Origin: JAPUEK01 sp963815355
GTDB taxonomy: Bacteria > Pseudomonadota > Alphaproteobacteria > Rhodobacterales > Rhodobacteraceae
DNA length: 64,000 bases
Direction of reading: 5' to 3'
NCBI GenBank assembly: GCA_963815355.1
Contig: CAWFGJ010000013.1
Location: forward strand, 1 to 64,000
Below the pieces are notes generated by a model. It saw only the letters and a list, made by a program, of their open reading frames with translations, did no database searches and was not told where the DNA came from. Numbering within the stretch: position 1 is the first letter of the stretch; the number at the start of each line of letters is the position of its first letter. The position numbers and the translations under genes are program-made. Below are positions 59,016-64,000 of the stretch, in pieces.

Positions 59016-60155
59016 TTACTCTGCTGCGCGCAGGACGGCCAGAAGGTCTTTTTGATCAAGGACCGTGGGGTTGGCTTTCATCGAAGACGACAGGCGCGCG
59101 GCTTCGGCCACGGCCAGATCCTGCTCTGTGCCAAGGCCCAGCGCCCTTATCCCCGCCAGGCCTGCGTCGCGGCTCCATGCGGTCAAGGCGCGGGGGGCGT
59201 CGTCGGCGTTGCAGCCCAAGCCCTGCGCCAGGACTTGCGCAACTTCTGCCAGCCGTATCGCGGCCTCGCCCGTCGCGTGGGCGCGGTTTGCCGCGATCAC
59301 CGGCCCCAAAAGCGTTCCACAGATGGCCCCGTGCGCCGCGGGGGTGACGCCGCCGATCACTCCGGCCAGACCATGCACCGCGCCCAAGCCCGCGTTTGCC
59401 AAGGCCAAGCCTCCGCACAGGCTTACCCAAGCCAGTTGGTCCCGGGCGGCGGGGTCTTCTGCGCGCATCAGCCGCATCAGGGCCGAGAGCCCGATCGCTA
59501 TGGCGGGTCGGGCCAGCGCGTCGGTAAAGGCATTGGCGCGCGTACAGACATAGGGTTCGATGACCTGAGTGATGGCATCAAGGCCCGAGGCCAGCGTCAC
59601 CGCGCGCGGGCAGTGATCGGTCAGCGCCGGATCGACAATCGCAATCCGCGCCAGCATCCGGTCATCGCGCAGCGAGACTTTGCGGTGATGGGACGGCACG
59701 CCGATGACGGCGTTTTTCGTCGCCTCGGCACCTGTGCCCGAGGTGGTGGGGATGGCGATGAACGGCAGGGGATCTGCCTGCAAGGCCATGCCTTTGCCGA
59801 CCACCTCCAGATAGTCCATCAACCCCGAGGGTGCAGGCACCATCGCGGCAAGGGCCTTGCCCATATCAAGGACGGCCCCCCCGCCCAAGGCCACCACCCA
59901 TAGCGGACCAAATGCGCGCGCCTCGGCAACGGCCGCCTCCAGCATCTGGTCTGTGGGCTCGGTGCCGCAGGACAGGGTCAGAACCATGGCCCCTTCGGCG
60001 CGCAACTGCTCGACGAGCGGTCGGGCCCGGGCGGCGCCTGCCCCGTGCACGACAAGGCCACGCCCGCCAAAGGCTTGGATCAGGCCCGGGGCCTTGGAGA
60101 TCTCGCCGCGGCCAAACAGGATACGGCCGGGGCCAAGGATGCCAAAGGGCGTCAC
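59016..60155 (-). CDS. Iron-containing alcohol dehydrogenase / maleylacetate-reductase-like
   Basis: A 379-residue Fe-ADH fold. The NAD(P)-binding motif is LWVVALGGGAVLDMGKALAA, then PFIAIPTTSGTGAEATKNAV, and the metal part has IVDPALTDHCPRAVTLASGL DAITQVIEPY and AGLGAVHGLAGVIGGVTPAA HGA with the His ligands. The GTG start at 60155 overlaps the glpK stop (GTGA), so the two are coupled. That link suggests glycerol, dihydroxyacetone or a glycerol-derived alcohol as substrate; the maleylacetate reductase branch of the family is the alternative. Confidence 0.75.
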   Translation of the reverse strand: MTPFGILGPGRILFGRGEISKAPGLIQAFGGRGLVVHGAGAARARPLVEQLRAEGAMVLTLSCGTEPTDQMLEAAVAEARAFGPLWVVALGGGAVLDMGKALAAMVPAPSGLMDYLEVVGKGMALQADPLPFIAIPTTSGTGAEATKNAVIGVPSHHRKVSLRDDRMLARIAIVDPALTDHCPRAVTLASGLDAITQVIEPYVCTRANAFTDALARPAIAIGLSALMRLMRAEDPAARDQLAWVSLCGGLALANAGLGAVHGLAGVIGGVTPAAHGAICGTLLGPVIAANRAHATGEAAIRLAEVAQVLAQGLGCNADDAPRALTAWSRDAGLAGIRALGLGTEQDLAVAEAARLSSSMKANPTVLDQKDLLAVLRAAE

Positions 60156-61636
60156 AATGACATCGTCGCGGCGACAGCACGCTGCCAGCGTGCGTATTTC
60201 GAACTGCGGGTGCTTTCCGCCATTTGCGGGGCAAACCGGCGTTCCAGCGCCCATGTCTTTTGGAATTCCTCGGGCGCGGGGCAGATCCCGGCCTGAAGCC
60301 CGGCAAGATACGCGACACCCAATGCGGTGGTTTCCGTCACCACCGGGCGGTCAACCGGCGCGCCGATGATGTCGGACAGGAATTGCATCGTCCAATCGCT
60401 CGCAGACATGCCGCCATCCACGCGCAGAACCCCGTCAGGCGCGGCCCCCCAATCTGCGTGCATCGCCTCTAGCAGGTCGCGCGTCTGGTAGCCCACGCTT
60501 TCCAACGCGGCCCGCGCAAGTTCGGCCGGACCGGAGTTCCGCGTCAGCCCGTAAATCGCGCCGCGGCAATCGGGGCGCCAATAGGGGGCGCCAAGCCCGG
60601 TAAAGGCCGGAACAAGGATGACATCCTGCGTCTCATCCGCCTGCGCGGACAGGCCTTGCGTCTCTTTCGCCTCGCGGATGATCTTGAGCCCGTCGCGCAG
60701 CCATTGGACCACCGCCCCGGCAATAAAGAGCGAGCCTTCAAGGGCATAGGTTGGCTTGCCGTTCAGTTGGTAGGCAATCGTGGTCAGCAGGCGGTTCTTT
60801 GAGATCACCATGTTGCTGCCGGTGTTCAGCAGCGCAAAACAGCCGGTGCCATAGGTGGATTTCATCATGCCGGGTTGAAAGCAGGCTTGCCCGACGGTCG
60901 CGGCTTGTTGATCACCGGCGACCCCGAAAATCGGAATCTCGCGCCCGAACAGATCGCTGCGCGTGGTGCCGAAAGCGGCGGCACAGTCTTTCACCTCGGG
61001 CAAAAGAGCCATCGGGATTTCCAGCAGCGCGCAAATGTCGGCATCCCATGCGCCATCGGCGATGTTGTAAAGCATGGTGCGGGCGGCGTTGGTCGCATCG
61101 GTTGCATGCACCCGTCCGCCGGTAAGGTGCCACATGAGGTAGCTATCCACGGTGCCGAATGCCAATTCGCCACGCGCGGCGCGGGCGCGGGCATCGGGGA
61201 TGCTGTCGAGGAGCCACTTCAGCTTGGTGGCCGAAAAATAGGGGTCAAGGAGCAGACCGGTGCGCGCGGTTATCATGGCCTCATGGCCTTGATCCTTGAG
61301 CCCGGTGCACATCTGGGCTGTCCGGCGGTCTTGCCAGACGATCGCGTTGTGCAACGGCTTGCCCGTCGCGCGGTCCCAAAGCAACGTGGTTTCGCGCTGG
61401 TTGGTGATGCCGATGGCCGCGATGTCGGCGGCGGAAATGCCCGCCTTTTCAATGACGGCGCGGGCAGTTCCCGCGACACTGGACCAAAGATCCGAGGGAT
61501 CATGTTCGACCCATCCCGAGGCGGGGTAATGCTGCGGGAATTCTTCCTGAGCGACCGCGACAACCCGCAGGCTGGCATCAAAGAGGATCGCCCGCGAAGA
61601 GGTGGTGCCTTGATCAATGGCGAGGATGTGGGTCAT
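60152..61636 (-). CDS. glpK: Glycerol kinase
   Basis: A 494-residue FGGY kinase: MTHILAIDQGTTSSRAILFD (ATP phosphate 1), EFPQHYPASGWVEHDPSDLW, NQRETTLLWDRATGKPLHNA IVWQDRRT and GVAGDQQAATVGQACFQPGM KSTYGTGCF are glycerol kinase hallmarks; the C-terminal ATPase half has DGGMSASDWTMQFLSDI. It makes glycerol 3-phosphate from glycerol and ATP in the cytosol. ATG 61636 gives the standard N-terminus. It lies downstream of the glycerol binding protein gene with a strong terminator between, and overlaps the dehydrogenase gene. Confidence 0.95.
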   Translation of the reverse strand: MTHILAIDQGTTSSRAILFDASLRVVAVAQEEFPQHYPASGWVEHDPSDLWSSVAGTARAVIEKAGISAADIAAIGITNQRETTLLWDRATGKPLHNAIVWQDRRTAQMCTGLKDQGHEAMITARTGLLLDPYFSATKLKWLLDSIPDARARAARGELAFGTVDSYLMWHLTGGRVHATDATNAARTMLYNIADGAWDADICALLEIPMALLPEVKDCAAAFGTTRSDLFGREIPIFGVAGDQQAATVGQACFQPGMMKSTYGTGCFALLNTGSNMVISKNRLLTTIAYQLNGKPTYALEGSLFIAGAVVQWLRDGLKIIREAKETQGLSAQADETQDVILVPAFTGLGAPYWRPDCRGAIYGLTRNSGPAELARAALESVGYQTRDLLEAMHADWGAAPDGVLRVDGGMSASDWTMQFLSDIIGAPVDRPVVTETTALGVAYLAGLQAGICPAPEEFQKTWALERRFAPQMAESTRSSKYARWQRAVAATMSL

Positions 61637-61758
61637 GTGACGGGCTTTCAATCAAGCAGATCGCGGCGTTCGACCTTGGGCCTGGTTAAAGTTGCAGTGA
61701 CCTCCGCGCATCGTGGCTTGGTTTGCCAAAAGGCGGGGGCGCCTCAGAGGATGACAGG

Positions 61759-61787
61759 AAAAAGGGCGGGAGCCAAAGCGCCCGCCC
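61759..61787 (-). terminator. Intrinsic terminator/attenuator between glpV and glpK
   Basis: On the minus strand GGGCGGG (61787-61781) and CCCGCCC (61770-61764) form a perfect seven-base stem, with extra pairing of GCGC/GGCT inside, followed at once by TTTTT (61763-61759). This is a classical rho-independent terminator after the binding-protein gene. Partial read-through would give more binding protein than kinase. Confidence 0.85.
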
Positions 61788-61804
61788 CTCCGTATCAGCG
61801 CAGA

Positions 61805-63526
61805 TTACTTCTGCCAGGACTTGATCAGCTCGTCATAGCCAATCGTGACGCCCTGCGGCTTTTCGTTCTCCAGCATCGCCACCGGCGAGCCGGGGGCATC
61901 CAGCCAGACTTGCGGATCTTGCTCGTCGTTCATCTTCGGGCCGATATCGCCCTGAACGCCCGACTTCTCGATCCGTGCCATCACCTTTTCCTGCTCGGCG
62001 CAGAGGGCATCCAGCGCTTCTTGCGGGGTTTTGTCACCCGACATAGCGTCGCCGATGTTCTGCCACCACAGTTGCGCCATCTTCGGATAATCCGGGATGT
62101 TGGTGCCGGTGGGCGACCATGCAACACGTGCGGGGGAGCGGTAGAATTCGATCAGGCCACCCAGTTTGGGCGCGCGATCGGTGAAGTGCTGGCTGTCGAT
62201 GGTCGACTGACGCGCAAAGGTCAGGCCGACATCCGACTTCTTCAGGTCGACGGTTTTGGAGGTCACGAACTGGGCATAGAGCCAGGCTGCCTGTGCGTGA
62301 TCAACCGGGGTCGACTTCATCAAGGTCCACGACCCCACGTCTTGGTAGCCAACCTTGGTGCCTTCGCTCCAATACGCGCCATGCGGCGACGGAGCCATCC
62401 GCCATTTCGGCGTACCGTCGTCGTTCATCACCGGCAAGCCGGGCTTGACCATGTCGGCGGTGAAGGCGGTGTACCAGAACATCTGCTGCGCGATCTGGCC
62501 CTGTGCCGGCACGGGGCCAGCTTCACCAAAGACCATACCGGCGGCTTCTGGCGGCGAGTACTTCTTCAGCCAGTCGATCGCTTTGGTCACAGCATAGACG
62601 GCTGCCGCGTCATTGGTGGCACCGCCACGCGCAACGCAAGAACCGACCGGACGCGAGTTTTCGTCAACGCGCACGCCCCATTCGTCAACCGGCAGGCCGT
62701 TCGGCTCACCCTTGTCGCCCATGCCGGCCATCGACATCCACGCGTCGGTGTAGCGCCAGCCAAGCGACGGGTCTTTCTTGCCGTAGTCCATGTTGCCAAA
62801 GACTTTGTCCGGACCGCCCGCATAGGTCATATCCCGGCCGGTGAAGAATTCAGCAATGTCTTCATAGGCCGACCAGTTGACCGGAACGCCAAGATCATAG
62901 CCGTATTTGGCTTTGAAATCGTCTTTGGTTTTCTGATCGTTGAACCAGTCGTAGCGGAACCAGTAAAGGTTCGCGAACTGCTGGTCGGGCAGCTGGTACA
63001 GTTTGCCATCGGGGGCCGTGGTAAAGCTGGTGCCGATGAAGTCCGCCAGATCAAGGCCCGGGTTGGTCACGGACGCACCTTCGCCTGCCATCCAGTCGGT
63101 CAGGTTGCGGGCTTGCTGATAGCGCCAGTGGGTGCCGATCAGGTCAGAGTCGTTGATGTAGGCGTCATAGATATTCTCGCCCGACTGCATCTGCGTTTGC
63201 AGCTTTTCAACAACGTCGCCTTCGCCGATCAGGTCGTGGGTGACCTTGATGCCGGTGATTTTGAAAAAGGCGTCGGCCAGCACTTTGGATTCGTATTCAT
63301 GCGTCGTCAGGGTCTCGGAAGCGACCTTGATTTCCATGCCGGCAAACGGCTTGGCGGCATCAATGAACCACTGCATTTCGGATTCCTGACCAGCGCGGTC
63401 AAGCACCGACAGATCGCCGATTTCTGCGTCAAGGAAGGCTTTGGCCGCCTCCATATCCGCCCAGGCCGGTGCGCCCAGTGCCATCATCGCAAGCGCGATG
63501 GCCGTTGATGTATAACGCTTTCTCAT
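61805..63526 (-). CDS. glpV: Glycerol ABC transporter binding protein (GlpV)
   Basis: A 573-residue periplasmic binding protein with a signal peptide (YTSTAIALAMMALGAPAWAD). EMQWFIDAAKPFAGMEIKVA SETLTTHEYE and LPDQQFANLYWFRYDWFNDQ follow the large extracellular solute-binding proteins of the rhizobial GlpSTPQUV system. QVWLDAPGSPVAMLENEKPQ lies near the end. Length (570-580) matches that group. It binds glycerol for the ABC importer. The gene follows the DUF2160 gene (91 bases) and precedes a terminator and glpK, the known order U-V, then kinase. Confidence 0.85.
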   Translation of the reverse strand: MRKRYTSTAIALAMMALGAPAWADMEAAKAFLDAEIGDLSVLDRAGQESEMQWFIDAAKPFAGMEIKVASETLTTHEYESKVLADAFFKITGIKVTHDLIGEGDVVEKLQTQMQSGENIYDAYINDSDLIGTHWRYQQARNLTDWMAGEGASVTNPGLDLADFIGTSFTTAPDGKLYQLPDQQFANLYWFRYDWFNDQKTKDDFKAKYGYDLGVPVNWSAYEDIAEFFTGRDMTYAGGPDKVFGNMDYGKKDPSLGWRYTDAWMSMAGMGDKGEPNGLPVDEWGVRVDENSRPVGSCVARGGATNDAAAVYAVTKAIDWLKKYSPPEAAGMVFGEAGPVPAQGQIAQQMFWYTAFTADMVKPGLPVMNDDGTPKWRMAPSPHGAYWSEGTKVGYQDVGSWTLMKSTPVDHAQAAWLYAQFVTSKTVDLKKSDVGLTFARQSTIDSQHFTDRAPKLGGLIEFYRSPARVAWSPTGTNIPDYPKMAQLWWQNIGDAMSGDKTPQEALDALCAEQEKVMARIEKSGVQGDIGPKMNDEQDPQVWLDAPGSPVAMLENEKPQGVTIGYDELIKSWQK

Positions 63527-63617
63527 TATATTCCTCCCAGAATGTTAGGCGTTGCAGTCTTCGTTCTTGCCGGGCGGCAGGGCTCGTACCCCCGCCATCC
63601 GGCAGCTTCATGCCGCG

Positions 63618-63917
63618 CTAGACCCAGCGAAAAACCGCCAAGGCATAGAGCGGGCAAAGGATCAATGCGCCCGTCAGTGGTGCACCGAAGAAGTAGAGCC
63701 AGCCCAAAGTGATAAAGGCCGAACCCAACAGTGTTATGAAAAGCCGGTCGCCGCGCGTTGTCTCAATGTGCAGCACGCCGCGACGGGGCGTTTCAGGAAA
63801 GCGGATCGCCAGCAGGGTAAAGGTGATCAACAGCGACGCGATGCAGAAAAAGAACAGCGCCACCGGAAAGGTCCAGGCCATCCAGCCGCCTTCAACCATC
63901 GGTGAGGTCCATTCCAT
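63618..63917 (-). CDS. glpU: DUF2160 small membrane protein (GlpU-like), upstream edge uncertain
   Basis: From ATG 63917 (GAGG upstream) about 99 residues: MEWTSPMVEGGWMAWTFPVA, a helix, FPETPRRGVLHIETTRGDRL FITLLGSAFITLGWLYFFG, then a final helix and the ending AVFRWV. ETTRGDRLFI and the F-R-W-V end are typical of DUF2160/GlpU. The same frame stays open to the end of the window (63918-64000), reading another helix (SVYATIVAAMAAILVALLLA V). That may be the end of a permease fused or misaligned with it, or a longer N-terminus, so the true start is not settled. Confidence 0.75.
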   Translation of the reverse strand: MEWTSPMVEGGWMAWTFPVALFFFCIASLLITFTLLAIRFPETPRRGVLHIETTRGDRLFITLLGSAFITLGWLYFFGAPLTGALILCPLYALAVFRWV

Positions 63918-64000
63918 ACCGTCCTCGCCGCGTGGCACCGCCAGCAGCAAGGCCACCAGAATGGCCGCCATAGCGGCGACAATGGTCGCGTAGACCGAGG

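Noticed and set aside
60875..63508. A plus-strand open frame of over 870 codons antisense to glpK and glpV
   Set aside because: It is a mirror of high third-position GC in the real genes; its product has no family features and the opposite strand encodes two well-recognised proteins.
1..64000. CRISPR arrays, tRNA or rRNA genes, phage or conjugation genes, toxin-antitoxin pairs
   Set aside because: None could be found; no regularly spaced repeats and no recognisable RNA genes or mobile functions other than one IS3 fragment.

Overview
The window looks like the chromosome (or a large accessory replicon) of an alphaproteobacterium, most likely a member of the Rhodobacteraceae. The grounds are high GC with strong third-position bias, many LysR, TetR and AraC regulators, a rhizobial/rhodobacterial glycerol ABC system (glpU-glpV-glpK), a CIO-type bd oxidase with its DUF2474 partner, and many short operons with ATGA/GTGA overlaps. 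No rRNA, tRNA, CRISPR array, complete insertion sequence or replication origin was found. Taxonomy is inferred from gene content only.

Layout. 0-6.7 kb: a metal (probably copper) handling island with a FixH-like protein, MauG-type peroxidase, DUF305, DUF302, SHOCT protein, Tat-exported multicopper oxidase, DUF4396 membrane protein, a 38-residue membrane peptide and a cupredoxin. Several of these genes are broken (AraC regulator, MauG, DUF305, DUF4396). 7-16 kb: membrane and lipid functions, with an ATP-grasp-like protein, a PAP2 phosphatase, a DedA-PAP2-LssY fusion, a VIT-family transporter, an APC permease and an AI-2E exporter, interrupted by a deletion scar that joins an AHSA1 fragment to a GST fragment. 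16-34 kb: small regulator/enzyme/exporter pairs (MFS, EamA, LysE, PEBP, cupins, crotonase, thiolase, thioesterase, CmcJ-type oxygenase, GFA enzyme, VOC, PhzF), many with readable palindromic operators. 34.5-40.3 kb: a one-directional run of HlyC/GNAT-like acyltransferase, sulfotransferase, outer-membrane beta-barrel, cytochrome P450, GT4 glycosyltransferase and an alpha/beta-hydrolase that appears to lack all three catalytic residues. This is the best candidate for an undescribed tailoring pathway.

40.5-51.5 kb: DUF2306, LysR, lipase-like hydrolase, MATE pump, then a coherent catabolic operon (polar amino acid ABC importer, class-V PLP enzyme, hydantoinase) divergent from a FadR-type GntR regulator, with a perfect operator between them. 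51.8-54.3 kb: a membrane-anchored LuxR protein, a secreted PepSY-like/glycine-rich protein and a secreted polysaccharide-lyase-fold protein. 54.6-58.5 kb: a TetR gene and cioAB-DUF2474, in which cioA and cioB carry about a dozen small indels. 58.5-64 kb: glycerol uptake and use (glpU, glpV, glpK and an iron-type alcohol dehydrogenase), with a strong terminator between glpV and glpK.

Frameshifts are concentrated at 0.4-6 kb and 56-58 kb, while most genes elsewhere are intact. Whether these are real decay or local sequence error cannot be settled from the sequence alone. The 11-bp tandem duplication in the DUF4396 gene and the two gene-fusion scars look like genuine mutations.
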